From assembly GCA_017410525.1 (NCBI GenBank), contig JAFQQQ010000001.1, forward strand, positions 62,001 through 126,000: a stretch of 64,000 nt of DNA, read 5' to 3'. Numbering within the stretch: position 1 is the stretch's first letter; each line of letters opens with the position of its first letter. Source of the DNA: Bacilli bacterium. Its GTDB lineage: Bacteria > Bacillota_I > Bacilli_A > RF39 > UBA660. The position numbers were made by a program, and so were the translations under genes. A model generated the notes under the pieces. It was given only the letters and a program-made list of their open reading frames with translations, was not told the origin of the DNA and did no database searches. Of the stretch, positions 11,101 to 21,063 are shown one piece after another.

Positions 11101-12252
11101 AAAGTAAGCATAATATTCTTCATATGTAATATTATTTTCGTAAATATAAGTAGCAATTTCAATGCCAACATAACGATAGTGCCATGATTCAAACATATAT
11201 CCAGTTATATATTCTTTAGCTTTAGGATATCTCATAATAAAACCGTATTTATGAGCATTATCTTTTAACCATTTATATTCATCTGTATTTTCAAAGTCAT
11301 CAAATGCAACGTTTTTAGCGTTCGTTAAATCAGCGGAATATCCAAGTTGGTGCTCTGAATATCCTGGTCTAGCAGAGTAAGTATCGGCATTCTTAACTCC
11401 GTCCACTTTAACATAATTATTATAGAGAGTAGATTGAAAGTTATAACTTCTATATCCAGTTGTAATTTTTATAGTTAAATTACTTTTTCTGGCATCATCT
11501 GCCATTTTAACAAAATTATCATAAGCAACGTTTACTAACTCGGCTTTATCTCTAGCATACATCCCTGTAACATTTACTAAATTATCCGGCACATAATCTT
11601 TGTTTAAATAATTATATTTGTTAACAAGTGTATACATTTCTTTAGTTAAATCAGATTTATTAGAGTCAGTATAAAACTGATAATCTAAATTAGAATTAAC
11701 TCTGGTAATTATTTCTTTATATTCTAAATCTTTATGTTTTTCATAATAATTTAAATATCTATCCAAAAAATCAATTATAAAATATTTTTCCTTTATAAGT
11801 GATAGGGTAGTAGAGTTTAATTTAACATTACTATTTTCGTATTCATTAACATATTTTATAATTCCATCTATATTATCAAACTTTTTTAAATGAGTAATAT
11901 ATTTATCTATATTTTCTTCTTTAAAATTTTCATGATTTATAATATTAAATATTTTTAAATAATCAATATCATTATTTTTTAAAGTATAGTCCATATATAA
12001 GTCTAATCTATCTTTATTGTAGTTTTCACTTGAAACTATATAAATTAAATTACTATTGTAATCATATTTATATATAGTATTTAATTCTTCTTTGCTTAAT
12101 TTTTCTAATTCTTGAATTTCAAGACTATTATAACCAATTTTTTCTAACGTGTTATTATTTTTATTAAATAAAACCAATAAAGTAAAAATTATAATTATAA
12201 CAATAAGAAGTAATATTAATATGTTTTTAATTTTTAATTTTCTTTTCTTCAT
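11092..12252 (-). CDS. VanY-family D-alanyl-D-alanine carboxypeptidase with long N-terminal region
   Basis: An M15B zinc carboxypeptidase of 386 residues. One N-terminal membrane anchor (about 10-28) and a Lys/Asn/Tyr-rich, mostly helical outside region of about 180 residues precede the catalytic domain. Catalytic motifs are GYSEHQLGYSADL and ESWHYRYVG. The helical spacer (starting at IGYNSLEIQEL) resembles one in the neighbouring paralog (LGYSKEDVVEI) but is about twice as long. GGTGATGAT lies before the ATG. The spacer may set the reach into the wall. Confidence 0.9.
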   Translation of the reverse strand: MKKRKLKIKNILILLLIVIIIIFTLLVLFNKNNNTLEKIGYNSLEIQELEKLSKEELNTIYKYDYNSNLIYIVSSENYNKDRLDLYMDYTLKNNDIDYLKIFNIINHENFKEENIDKYITHLKKFDNIDGIIKYVNEYENSNVKLNSTTLSLIKEKYFIIDFLDRYLNYYEKHKDLEYKEIITRVNSNLDYQFYTDSNKSDLTKEMYTLVNKYNYLNKDYVPDNLVNVTGMYARDKAELVNVAYDNFVKMADDARKSNLTIKITTGYRSYNFQSTLYNNYVKVDGVKNADTYSARPGYSEHQLGYSADLTNAKNVAFDDFENTDEYKWLKDNAHKYGFIMRYPKAKEYITGYMFESWHYRYVGIEIATYIYENNITYEEYYAYFLR

Positions 12253-12288
12253 ATCATCACCATGATAATTATATAATAAAAATAAAAT

Positions 12289-12312
12289 AAAAAAAAGGAG
12301 TTTACCCCTTTT
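12289..12312 (-). terminator. Rho-independent terminator (minus strand)
   Basis: An AAAAGG/CCTTTT stem with one mismatch, followed on the minus strand by a long T-run; it closes the gene ending at 12302. Confidence 0.65.
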
Positions 12313-13240
12313 CTACAAAATATGCATAATATTCATCGAACGTAATATTATTTTCATAAATATAAGTAGCGACTTCAATACCCACATAACGATAGTGCCA
12401 AGACTCATATTCATATCCAGTTAAATATTCTTTGTCTTTAGGATATCTTAATATAAAACCGTATTTATGAGCATTATCTTTTAACCATTTAAATTCATCA
12501 AACTCTTCAAATGTTTTAGCATTAGAACCATAAGTTTGAATATCTATAGCCATACCAGTTTGGTGTTCTGAGAAACCGGCTTTAGCTGCTATTTTGTTTG
12601 CTGCTTCTTCACCACGATTATCCAAATATTCATTATATATTTCTTCTTGATCTTCATAGCTTCTATAAGACGAATTAATTATTAAAGTCAAATCTTCTTT
12701 TTTTGCAGCTTTAAACATTTTAATAAATGCATTATATGTTTCTTGTGTAAGCATTTGATTATTACCATAACTGTATTGTTTACTAATTTTAACCATATTA
12801 TCAGAATTATAAGAGTTATCTAAACTATAGAACTTATTAGTAAGCATCAATTCATTTTTAGAAATATCTGTTTTTTTAGTATTAGTGTACCACTCATTAT
12901 CTGATCCAACATTTATAACTGCAATTGTATCTGCTAAATCTCTACCATTTTCATTTAAATATTCTATATATTTTTTTAAGTTCTTTTCTAAGAAATATTT
13001 TTCATTCAATAAAGGAATAACGTTCTTATTATATTCTATAGATACTAAATAATCTTTTGTCTTATTTTTCATTTTTAGTATCTCTACAACATCTTCCTTA
13101 GAATAACCAAGTTTTAATAATTTGTATTCATAGGTTTTGTGGTAGTTTATAGTTCTAACAGCAAATATAATTGAAAAAATAATAAATGCAACTACAAAGA
13201 GTAGAGTAACAATCGGTTTAATTTTTAATCTTCTTTTCAT
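12302..13240 (-). CDS. VanY-family D-alanyl-D-alanine carboxypeptidase
   Basis: An M15B zinc carboxypeptidase of 312 residues. I choose the ATG at 13240 because GGTGATGAT sits directly before it; an upstream in-frame start at 13267 has no such site. It has one membrane anchor (about 12-28) and a spacer of about 100 residues. The catalytic domain shows AGFSEHQTGMAIDI and ESWHYRYVG. The last 60 residues are almost the same in all three tandem paralogs (WHYRYVGIE.ATYIYENNITFDEYYAYF), pointing to recent duplication or conversion. Confidence 0.91.
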   Translation of the reverse strand: MKRRLKIKPIVTLLFVVAFIIFSIIFAVRTINYHKTYEYKLLKLGYSKEDVVEILKMKNKTKDYLVSIEYNKNVIPLLNEKYFLEKNLKKYIEYLNENGRDLADTIAVINVGSDNEWYTNTKKTDISKNELMLTNKFYSLDNSYNSDNMVKISKQYSYGNNQMLTQETYNAFIKMFKAAKKEDLTLIINSSYRSYEDQEEIYNEYLDNRGEEAANKIAAKAGFSEHQTGMAIDIQTYGSNAKTFEEFDEFKWLKDNAHKYGFILRYPKDKEYLTGYEYESWHYRYVGIEVATYIYENNITFDEYYAYFVEKG

Positions 13241-13326
13241 ATCATCACCATTATTATTGTAGCACATTTCTTACCAAATTTATACAGAAAAATGTTAATG
13301 TGTGTTATAATTAGGTAGGTGGTAAT

Positions 13327-13992
13327 ATGATAGGCATAATTGTCGCAGAAGAAAAAGAGTTAATAGAAGTAAAAAAAATAATAAAGAATATAAAAGAAAA
13401 GAATATTTATGAAAAAACTTTTTATATAGGAAATATAGAAGAAAAACAAGTTGTTTTAGTTAAAAGTAATGTTGGTAAGGTTAATAGTGCGAGAGTAACG
13501 CAACTTTTGATAGATAATTTTGATATAAAGCTTGTTATAAATGTAGGAACTGCTGGAAGCGTAGATAATAGTATGGAGATAGGGGATGTAGTAGTTGCTA
13601 CAGAACTTGTTCAACATGATTTTGATGTAACTCCTTTTGGAAGAAAATTAGGTGAAATAGAAAATATTGGTGAAAGTATAAAAATAGATAATAAACTTTT
13701 AAGTTTATTTGATGAAATGGATGTTAAAAAAGGAATAATTGCTAGCGGAGATAAGTTTATAATTAATAGAGAAGAAAAAGATAACATTAGAAATATTTTT
13801 AAAGCAATGTGTATAGAAATGGAAGGTGCTAGTGTAGCTCAAGTTTGTTTTTTAGATAAAATACCATTTTTAGTAATTAGATCTATTACTGATAAACTTG
13901 ATGGCTCATCAAAAGTAGACTTTGAAAAATTCTTAGAATCATCTTCTAAAAACGCAGCAACCATATTAAAAGATGTATTAAAAAAGTATTAG
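13327..13992 (+). CDS. mtnN: 5'-methylthioadenosine/S-adenosylhomocysteine nucleosidase
   Basis: Cleaves adenine from MTA and SAH, recycling products of SAM-dependent reactions. Purine phosphorylase fold motifs: NVGTAGSVD, DVVVATELVQHDFDVTPFG, ASGDKFI and CIEMEGASVAQVC (Glu and Met contact the ribose), then RSITD with the catalytic Asp. The length of 221 residues is normal. AGGTGGTAAT precedes the ATG and the -10 TATAAT (13306-13311, preceded by TGT) ends 15 nt before it. Confidence 0.96.
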   Translation: MIGIIVAEEKELIEVKKIIKNIKEKNIYEKTFYIGNIEEKQVVLVKSNVGKVNSARVTQLLIDNFDIKLVINVGTAGSVDNSMEIGDVVVATELVQHDFDVTPFGRKLGEIENIGESIKIDNKLLSLFDEMDVKKGIIASGDKFIINREEKDNIRNIFKAMCIEMEGASVAQVCFLDKIPFLVIRSITDKLDGSSKVDFEKFLESSSKNAATILKDVLKKY

Positions 13993-14005
13993 TGTAAAAG
14001 AATGT

Positions 14006-14041
14006 GTAATTAAAATAATTTATTAAGTAATTAAAATAATT
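14006..14041 (+). repeat. Two perfect 15-nt direct repeats, 21-bp period
   Basis: GTAATTAAAATAATT occurs at 14006-14020 and again at 14027-14041. The spacing is about two helical turns, upstream of the -10 TATAAT at 14085-14090 of the next gene. It could be an operator or simply AT-rich sequence. Confidence 0.55.
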
Positions 14042-14124
14042 CACGAAGAAGTATATTTTTGTAAAAAACTACTTTTTTTTGAGGTATAATAGAATTGTAA
14101 TATTATTATTAAAGGAGGATTAAT

Positions 14125-14751
14125 ATGAAGAATGTAGTTATAATAATACTTACAATGTTAGTATTAGGTTTAGGTGGATTTTTGGTTTATGCTAAAATTA
14201 TTGACAACAATGAAGTTTCAAAAGGAAAAGAAGAAATAAAGGATTCTCAAAAAGAACCAATGAATGAATTTTTAATTGAACAAAAAGATTCTACTTATTT
14301 TAATGAGTATCTTAAAGCTTTTTTAAGTTGCGATGGTGCTCTTTATATTTCTAGAAATACAGAAAATTTTTCTAATAAAGATATTAGTAATTTTGTTTCA
14401 AGATATTATAATTTTGTTGGTTATGATGTTGAAGGTGGTTATAAGGTAAATGTATCAGATGTAGATGCGTTAATATATAAATATTTTAATAAAAGAGATG
14501 TTGTTTTAGAAACAAAACCTAATGAGGTAACAACAATTACAAAACAAGATAATGTGTATAAATTTAATTGGGAAGCAGTTGGTTGTGGTTCTTATGGATA
14601 TAAAGATTCTGTTGTAACTTATAAGGCGGAAAACGTAACTGTTAAGTATTCTGAATATGATAATCTAGGAGAACGATACACTGGTAAGTTTTTAACATTC
14701 CATTTAAAATATAATAATGGAAATTATAACGTTATAAAAATTGAAGGATAA
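14125..14751 (+). CDS. Secreted or membrane-anchored hypothetical protein
   Basis: I do not recognise this family. The 208-residue product has an N-terminal membrane segment or signal anchor (residues 4-24) and a charged linker (about 28-45). The remaining outside domain is mixed alpha/beta with two separated Cys (SCDG near residue 68 and GCGSYGY near 152) that could form a disulfide. AAAGGAGGATTAAT is a full-strength ribosome site. TATAAT at 14085-14090 is the likely -10. It stands alone, closed by a terminator. Confidence 0.75.
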   Translation: MKNVVIIILTMLVLGLGGFLVYAKIIDNNEVSKGKEEIKDSQKEPMNEFLIEQKDSTYFNEYLKAFLSCDGALYISRNTENFSNKDISNFVSRYYNFVGYDVEGGYKVNVSDVDALIYKYFNKRDVVLETKPNEVTTITKQDNVYKFNWEAVGCGSYGYKDSVVTYKAENVTVKYSEYDNLGERYTGKFLTFHLKYNNGNYNVIKIEG

Positions 14752-14777
14752 TTAAGAGATGAAAATCTCTTTTTTTT
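14752..14777 (+). terminator. Rho-independent terminator
   Basis: AAGAGAT (14754-14760) pairs with ATCTCTT (14765-14771), loop GAAA, then T-run. Confidence 0.85.
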
Positions 14778-14815
14778 AATATTCATTTATTGTATAATAT
14801 TAAGTAGGTGGTAGT

Positions 14816-17131
14816 ATGTTAGAAACAATAAAAAATAATACTATAATAATTTGTAATAATAATTACAAAATACAAATATTAAAAGATATAAAAAAAATAA
14901 TTAATATTAAGTTTATGAGTATGGATGAGTTTATAAAATCATACTACTTTGATTATGATGAAAAAACTATTCTTTATGTAATAAAAAAATATAACGTAAA
15001 ATATGATACAGCTTTAGAATATTTAAATAATTTAATATATATTGAAGATAAAAAATATATACAAGATAAATTAAATTTTTTAGTTAATTTAAAAAAAGAA
15101 TTAGTAGATAATAATTTACTTATATTTAATAGTAAATTTAAAAACTTAATAAAAGATAAAGACATAATCATTTATAATTATTCATTAAGTAAGTTTGAAA
15201 AATATATATTAAGAGATTTAGATTATCAAATAATAGAAAAAGAAACAAATAAATACATTCATACCATTTATGAGTTTAATACTATGGAAGAAGAAATAGA
15301 ATATGTAGCTAGAAAAATAAGTGAACTTATAAATAGTGGTCTAGATATAAATAATATTAAATTAACTAATGTTAGTAGTGATTATATAAATATAATAACT
15401 AAAATATTTAATTTTTATAATTTAAAAATAAATAAGTTTAATAATGTACCAATAATATCCACTGTAATAGGTAAAACATTTTTTGAAAATCTAAGTAGTG
15501 TTGAAAGTGCTATAGAAGCAATAGAAAAATATAATACTACTGATACTTATAATAAAATAGTTAGTATGTGTAATAAATATATTTGGTGTGGTGATATAAA
15601 TGATTTAAAAATATTACTTGAATATGATTTAAAACACACTTATATAGAAAATACTAAATATACAAATATGATAGAAGTAGTAGATTATAAGAATTATGAT
15701 TTTAAAGATGATTATGTATTTATGTTAGGATTTAATCAAGGTATAATTCCTAAACTTTATAAAGATGAGGATTATATATCAGATAATATTAAACCGGATT
15801 ATTTAGATAACACCGTAGAGAAAAATAAAAAGGAAAAAGAAGATGTAATTAAGTCTATTAAAAATATTAAAAACTTAACTATAACTTATAAATTAAAAAA
15901 TTCATTCACAACTTTTTATCCATCTAATTTAATAGATGAATTAAATTGTGAAATAGAAAAAACAGAACTTGATTATAAAACTAGTTATAGTGAAATAAGT
16001 GATAAAATAGCTTTAACTAATATGTTGGATAATTTAATTAAATTTGGATCTATTGATACTAATTTAAACTTATTAAATTCTAATTATGATATACCTTATA
16101 ATACTTATTCACATGCATTTACAGGGATAAGTAAAGATAAATTAAATAAGTTTATTAAGTCTTTAAAAAGTTTCAATTTATCATATACACTCATGGATAA
16201 TTATAATAGATGTGCTTTTAGATTTTATATAGATAAAATATTATGCCTAAAAGATAATATAGATTTATTTAGTGTAACTATAGGTAATATTTATCACGAT
16301 GTATTAGAAAAAGCAATTAAAGGTAGTATAGACGTAGAAAAAGAAGTTTATAAATATATAAGTGATAATAATATAGTTTTAACTAATTCAAATAAATTCT
16401 TCTTAAATAGAACAATTAAAAATATAAAATATGTAATAGAAGTATTAAAAAAACAAGATAGTTTCTCTAACTTAAAAAATATAGAAACAGAAAAATTTGT
16501 TAAAATACCTTTAAAAGATAATATTAATTTTGTAGGATTTATAGATAAGATTGTTTATAATACTTTAAATGATATGGTAATAGCTGCTATAATTGATTAT
16601 AAAACTTATGTCAAGAAACCAAGTTTAAAATATATAGATAGTGGTATTGGATTACAACTTCCAACTTATATGTTACTTTCTAAATATAGTTTTAAAAATA
16701 TAAGATTTGCAGGATTCTATTTACAAAACATCACACTTGACAATAAGTCAGAAAGTGATAAAGAAAAAAGTTTAAAACTTATAGGGTATACAAATACTGA
16801 TAAAAATATATTAAAAGAATTTGATAGTAACTATATGGATAGTGGTGTTATTGACGGAATAAAAGTAAATAATGATGGAAGTTTTAGTGCAAATAGTTTA
16901 AAACACATGTTAAATGATGAAGAGATAAATAAAGTCATTGATATAACAAAAGAGAAGATAGATGAAACTATGAATAATATATTAGAATCCAGATTTGATA
17001 TAAACCCTAAATATGATGGAGCTAATATAGGATGTGAATTCTGTAAATATAAAGATTTATGTTTTATGAAAGAATATGATTTCATTAAGATTAAGTCAAG
17101 TGAAGTATTTGGCGGTGATGAAGATGAGTAA
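14816..17131 (+). CDS. addB: AddB/RexB-like nuclease subunit with [4Fe-4S] site
   Basis: The partner of AddA in the helicase-nuclease that processes double-strand DNA ends for recombination. The sequence is diverged and at 771 residues much shorter than B. subtilis AddB (about 1,160). The C-terminal nuclease half is clear: YNRCAFRFY (first iron-sulfur Cys, about 463), GNIYHDVLEKA, AIIDYKTY (catalytic Asp and Lys, about 594), GLQLPTYMLL, and CEFCKYKDLC with the remaining Cys ligands (about 740-749). The N-terminal half corresponds to the inactive helicase-like region. It overlaps addA by 8 nt in the standard addBA order. The -10 TATAAT is at 14793-14798. Confidence 0.9.
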   Translation: MLETIKNNTIIICNNNYKIQILKDIKKIINIKFMSMDEFIKSYYFDYDEKTILYVIKKYNVKYDTALEYLNNLIYIEDKKYIQDKLNFLVNLKKELVDNNLLIFNSKFKNLIKDKDIIIYNYSLSKFEKYILRDLDYQIIEKETNKYIHTIYEFNTMEEEIEYVARKISELINSGLDINNIKLTNVSSDYINIITKIFNFYNLKINKFNNVPIISTVIGKTFFENLSSVESAIEAIEKYNTTDTYNKIVSMCNKYIWCGDINDLKILLEYDLKHTYIENTKYTNMIEVVDYKNYDFKDDYVFMLGFNQGIIPKLYKDEDYISDNIKPDYLDNTVEKNKKEKEDVIKSIKNIKNLTITYKLKNSFTTFYPSNLIDELNCEIEKTELDYKTSYSEISDKIALTNMLDNLIKFGSIDTNLNLLNSNYDIPYNTYSHAFTGISKDKLNKFIKSLKSFNLSYTLMDNYNRCAFRFYIDKILCLKDNIDLFSVTIGNIYHDVLEKAIKGSIDVEKEVYKYISDNNIVLTNSNKFFLNRTIKNIKYVIEVLKKQDSFSNLKNIETEKFVKIPLKDNINFVGFIDKIVYNTLNDMVIAAIIDYKTYVKKPSLKYIDSGIGLQLPTYMLLSKYSFKNIRFAGFYLQNITLDNKSESDKEKSLKLIGYTNTDKNILKEFDSNYMDSGVIDGIKVNNDGSFSANSLKHMLNDEEINKVIDITKEKIDETMNNILESRFDINPKYDGANIGCEFCKYKDLCFMKEYDFIKIKSSEVFGGDEDE

Positions 17132-20100
17132 ATGGACAATCGAACAAGAACAAGCAATAACTGAGTCAGGTACTAATATAATTGTATCTGCTGGTGCAGG
17201 TTCAGGTAAAACAGCAGTACTTACAGAACGAACTATTAGAAAATTATTAAATGGTGGCAATATTAATAGATTACTTATTTTAACATTCACTAATGCTGCG
17301 GCAGGAGAAATGAAAGATAGAATAAGAAAGGCTATAAAAAAAGCAGGATTGAAAGAACAATTAAATTATATAGATTCTGCTTATATAACTACATTTGACT
17401 CATTTGCTTTATCACTCGTTAAAAAGTATTCAACACTCCTAAATCTTTCACCCAATATATCTATTATGGATAATTCTATTGAAATTCTTAAAACAAACGA
17501 AATAATGGATGATATATTTGAAAGTATGTACGGAGATGTTAATTTTGATAAATTGATTAATGACTTTTGTATTAAAAGTGATGATAATATAAAAGAAATA
17601 GTTAAAGAAATATCAAAGAAATTAGATTTAATACCTGAAAAAAAAGTTTATTTAGAAAATTATATAGATACACATTTTAATGATAATTTTATAGATAATA
17701 AAATAAATAAATATTTGAATATTGTTAGTGAAGTAAAAAAATTAATAAATGAACCATATAAAGAATTAATTGCCAGAGTAGATAATAAGTTTATAGAAAC
17801 ATTTAATTTAGAACCTTTAATAAGTTCAAATACATATGATGAGATAAAAACTAATATTACTTTAGTAGGAAGCCCTAGAAAAAATAAAGATTGTTTAGAA
17901 GATTATAAAATATATAAAGATCAAATAACTAGTATTATAAAAAAATTAAAAGATTTAACTAGATTTGAAAGTATAGAAGAAATGAAAGAATCTTTACTTT
18001 CTACTAAACCTTATATAATTGCGATAAGTAATATAATAAATAAATTTGATTTAGAGTTTAATAAATATAAGAAAGATCATGATTTATATACGTTTGTAGA
18101 TATCGCTTTAATGGCTATAAATTTATTAAAGGAAAATGTAGATATTAAAGAAGAATTAAAAAACAGTTTTGATGAAATAATGGTAGATGAATACCAAGAC
18201 ACAAGTGATATACAAGAAGAGTTTATAAACTTAATTGCTAATAACAATCTTTACATGGTTGGGGATATAAAACAATCTATTTATAGATTTAGACATGCTA
18301 ATCCATATATATTTAGAAATAAGTATAAAGATTATTCTATGTGTAATAATGGAATAAAAATAGATTTGCTTAAAAACTTTAGATCGAGAGAAGAAGTATT
18401 AAATAATATAAATTTAATATTTAATTTAATAATGGATGAAAATATAGGTGATGCTCAGTATAAAGAATCTCATCAAATGAACTTTGGAAATAAAAGTTAT
18501 GTTGAAGAATGTAAAACAGATCAAAATAATAATATGGAAATACTTACATACAACCCTAAAGATATAGAAGATTTTTCTAATGATGAAGTAGAAGCATTCA
18601 CTATTTGTTATGACATAAAAGAAAAAATAGAAAATAAGTATTTAGTTGTAGATAAAGAAACAAAATCTTTAAGAGCGTGTAAATATAGCGATTTTGCTAT
18701 TATAATGGATAGGGGTACTAGTTTTGATTTATATAAAAAAATATTTGAATATGTAGGAATTCCTATTCTTCAAATAAAAAATGAAAAACTTACTTTAGGG
18801 GATGATTTAACTGTTTTAAAAAATTTAATCAACTTAATAGTAAAAATAAATCTAAATGAAATAGATGATGATTTTAAATATTATTTTACTAGTATATCAA
18901 GATCTTATTTATTTAAAACGGATGATGAAGAAATATTTGATATAATAAAAAGTAATAAATGCTATGAAACTGAACTTTATAAAAAGTGTAAGGAAATAAA
19001 TATATTTGAAATATCTAACTTAGATTTATTGAATCAAATAATAGATAAGTTTAATTATTATGAAAAATTAATTACTATAGGAAATATAAATGAATCTATG
19101 ATAAAAATAGATTACTTAAAAGATTTAAGTGTTAATTTATCTAATATTGGATATACACCTATTGATTTTGCTAAATACTTGAGTGATATGATAAATAGTG
19201 GCTCTATTGAATATTCATTAAATAGTGATAACAGTAATAGTGTTAAAATATTAAACATACATAAAAGTAAAGGGCTTGAATATAGTATTTGTTATTTTTC
19301 TGGATTATTTAAAAGAAGTAATGATGAAGATAAAAAAGCTAAGTTTATTGTAGATTCAAAATATAATATAATTACTCCTTATACAGATAATGGAGTAAAA
19401 CAAACTATACTTAAAGATTTATTACTTGATATAGAAAATAAAGAAAGTATAAGTGAAAAAATAAGACTTTTTTATGTCGCACTTACTCGTGCAAGAGAAA
19501 GAATTATTATAGTTTGTCCTTTGAATAAAGAAAATGATGGTTATAACACTCTAGTACCAAATAATATCAGATTAAATTATACTAAAATTAGTGATATGCT
19601 AGAATCTATTATACCTGTACTTTTGCCTTATGTAAAAGATATAGATTTTAATAAAGTTATATTAACTAGGGATTTTGAAAAAATTAAATCTTATAATTAT
19701 AAAAAAGAATTAAAAAATCTAGATACAAAAATAGAAAAACGAAAAAATAATATTCAATATGAAGTATTAAATGAATCTAGATTTTCTAAAGTTACTAATA
19801 AGTTAATAACTAAGGATGAATATAATAATATGAAAGAAGGAGTTAAACTACACTACATCTTTGAAACAGAAGATTTTAAAACAAGTAATAATTCTTATAT
19901 ATTAAATTTTATTAAACATATAGATTTAAATTATATAAATTGTTTTAAAGAGTATGAATTTATTTATGAACAAGATAATGAAATAAAACATGGTTTTATA
20001 GATTTAATGTTAGAATATCAAGAGTCTATAAATATCATAGACTATAAGATGAAAAATATAACAGATGAAAATTATTTAAAACAATTAAATGGGTATAAAG

Positions 20101-20183
20101 AATATATAGAAAGTATAACTGAAAAGAAAGTAAATATATATCTTTATTCTATATTAGATGATAATCTACAAAAATTAAATTAA
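17124..20183 (+). CDS. addA: ATP-dependent helicase/nuclease subunit A
   Basis: A UvrD-family helicase with a C-terminal nuclease; with AddB it resects broken DNA. Motifs: Walker A SAGAGSGKT (about 20-30), MVDEYQDT (Walker B, about 353), LKNFRSR, NIHKSKGLEYS (about 712), FYVALTRARERI (about 785). The C-terminal RecB-type nuclease has HYIFE, GFIDLML and IDYKMK (Asp-x-Lys, about 972). I start at the ATG at 17124, with GGTGATGAAG directly upstream and overlapping the end of addB; in-frame starts at 17118 and 17076 are less well placed. The product is 1,019 residues. Confidence 0.96.
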   Translation: MSKWTIEQEQAITESGTNIIVSAGAGSGKTAVLTERTIRKLLNGGNINRLLILTFTNAAAGEMKDRIRKAIKKAGLKEQLNYIDSAYITTFDSFALSLVKKYSTLLNLSPNISIMDNSIEILKTNEIMDDIFESMYGDVNFDKLINDFCIKSDDNIKEIVKEISKKLDLIPEKKVYLENYIDTHFNDNFIDNKINKYLNIVSEVKKLINEPYKELIARVDNKFIETFNLEPLISSNTYDEIKTNITLVGSPRKNKDCLEDYKIYKDQITSIIKKLKDLTRFESIEEMKESLLSTKPYIIAISNIINKFDLEFNKYKKDHDLYTFVDIALMAINLLKENVDIKEELKNSFDEIMVDEYQDTSDIQEEFINLIANNNLYMVGDIKQSIYRFRHANPYIFRNKYKDYSMCNNGIKIDLLKNFRSREEVLNNINLIFNLIMDENIGDAQYKESHQMNFGNKSYVEECKTDQNNNMEILTYNPKDIEDFSNDEVEAFTICYDIKEKIENKYLVVDKETKSLRACKYSDFAIIMDRGTSFDLYKKIFEYVGIPILQIKNEKLTLGDDLTVLKNLINLIVKINLNEIDDDFKYYFTSISRSYLFKTDDEEIFDIIKSNKCYETELYKKCKEINIFEISNLDLLNQIIDKFNYYEKLITIGNINESMIKIDYLKDLSVNLSNIGYTPIDFAKYLSDMINSGSIEYSLNSDNSNSVKILNIHKSKGLEYSICYFSGLFKRSNDEDKKAKFIVDSKYNIITPYTDNGVKQTILKDLLLDIENKESISEKIRLFYVALTRARERIIIVCPLNKENDGYNTLVPNNIRLNYTKISDMLESIIPVLLPYVKDIDFNKVILTRDFEKIKSYNYKKELKNLDTKIEKRKNNIQYEVLNESRFSKVTNKLITKDEYNNMKEGVKLHYIFETEDFKTSNNSYILNFIKHIDLNYINCFKEYEFIYEQDNEIKHGFIDLMLEYQESINIIDYKMKNITDENYLKQLNGYKEYIESITEKKVNIYLYSILDDNLQKLN

Positions 20184-20206
20184 ACTCGGTTTTATCGAGT
20201 TTTTTG
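20182..20206 (+). terminator. Rho-independent terminator after addBA
   Basis: AACTCG (20183-20188) pairs with CGAGTT (20196-20201), followed by T residues. Confidence 0.8.
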
Positions 20207-20276
20207 CTTTATAAAAAAATTATATAATCTTGTAATTTAACTTATTAGTGATATAATAATTGCCATAGGTGATGTT

Positions 20277-21011
20277 ATGTTAGAAAAATTACAATATAAA
20301 AATATAAAAAAATATAAAAGATATATTCCTTTTGATATAAATACAAATAGCAAATTATATTTTGATAAAGATTTAATACATAAAATTCCATTTATTAAAG
20401 AAAGAGGTTTGGATAATCTTTTAAAATATCTTGGAGAATTAAATTTAAAAGAACTTGTTGAAATAAGAAAATTAATTTATAATCATAATTTAATTGTTGG
20501 ATATAGTATGAAAAATTATAAAGGTTATAAAAGTTTGGCAAAATTTAAAAAAAGAAAATTAAATTTAAAAAAAGAAGATTGTTTTAAAATAATTAAATCA
20601 GTTCAAGTTTTATCACAAAATAAAATATCTTTTTTTGATAGTCATTTAGGTAATGTTTTATTAAATCGTAAAACTAATGATATTAAGATTTGTGATATAG
20701 ATGGTTTAGTGTTAAAAGAAAGTACTACTTTAGATTATGGAGAATTAAAAGATTTATTAATATTTTTATTATCATATTTATATAATATAAGAGAGTGTGA
20801 TATTAGAAATTATTTAAAATGTTCTGATAAAGGTTTAAATAATTTATTTATAGACAGTTGTAAACTAGGAGAAGATAATTTAAGTGTTGAAAAAATAAAA
20901 GAAATAGTTAATACTATAAAATATAAAACCATAATTCAAGAAAGAGAATATATAATTGATAAATCTATAGAGTTAACCGAAATGGGTTATGCAAAATATA
21001 ATAGATTTTAA
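20277..21011 (+). CDS. Protein-kinase-fold orphan protein
   Basis: A predicted phosphotransferase-like protein of 244 residues. The fold signature is FFDSHLGNVLL (a catalytic-loop-like D-x-H-x-x-N, about residue 120) followed by IKICDIDGLV (metal-binding DFG-like D-x-D). The N-lobe is short: I see only KRYIPFD and GYSMKNYKGYKSL hinge-like stretches and no clear glycine loop. It may therefore be a degenerate or minimal kinase. GGTGATGTT precedes the ATG, with TATAAT at 20252-20257. It stands alone between addA and polA. It resembles the gene at 40968 in fold only. The substrate is unknown. Confidence 0.65.
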   Translation: MLEKLQYKNIKKYKRYIPFDINTNSKLYFDKDLIHKIPFIKERGLDNLLKYLGELNLKELVEIRKLIYNHNLIVGYSMKNYKGYKSLAKFKKRKLNLKKEDCFKIIKSVQVLSQNKISFFDSHLGNVLLNRKTNDIKICDIDGLVLKESTTLDYGELKDLLIFLLSYLYNIRECDIRNYLKCSDKGLNNLFIDSCKLGEDNLSVEKIKEIVNTIKYKTIIQEREYIIDKSIELTEMGYAKYNRF

Positions 21012-21038
21012 AACATGTTAGAAATAACATGTTTTTTT
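21010..21038 (+). terminator. Rho-independent terminator
   Basis: AAACATGTTA (21011-21020) pairs with TAACATGTTT, loop GAAA, then T-run; the polA -10 starts only a few bases further on. Confidence 0.85.
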
Positions 21039-21063
21039 ATGTTATAATAAGGGTGGTGATGTT

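Noticed and set aside
16831-17157. Minus-strand open frames inside addB, addA, polA and other genes
   Set aside because: They lie fully within strongly supported genes, lack ribosome sites and have the Ser/Leu/Phe-rich look of antisense frames in AT-rich DNA.
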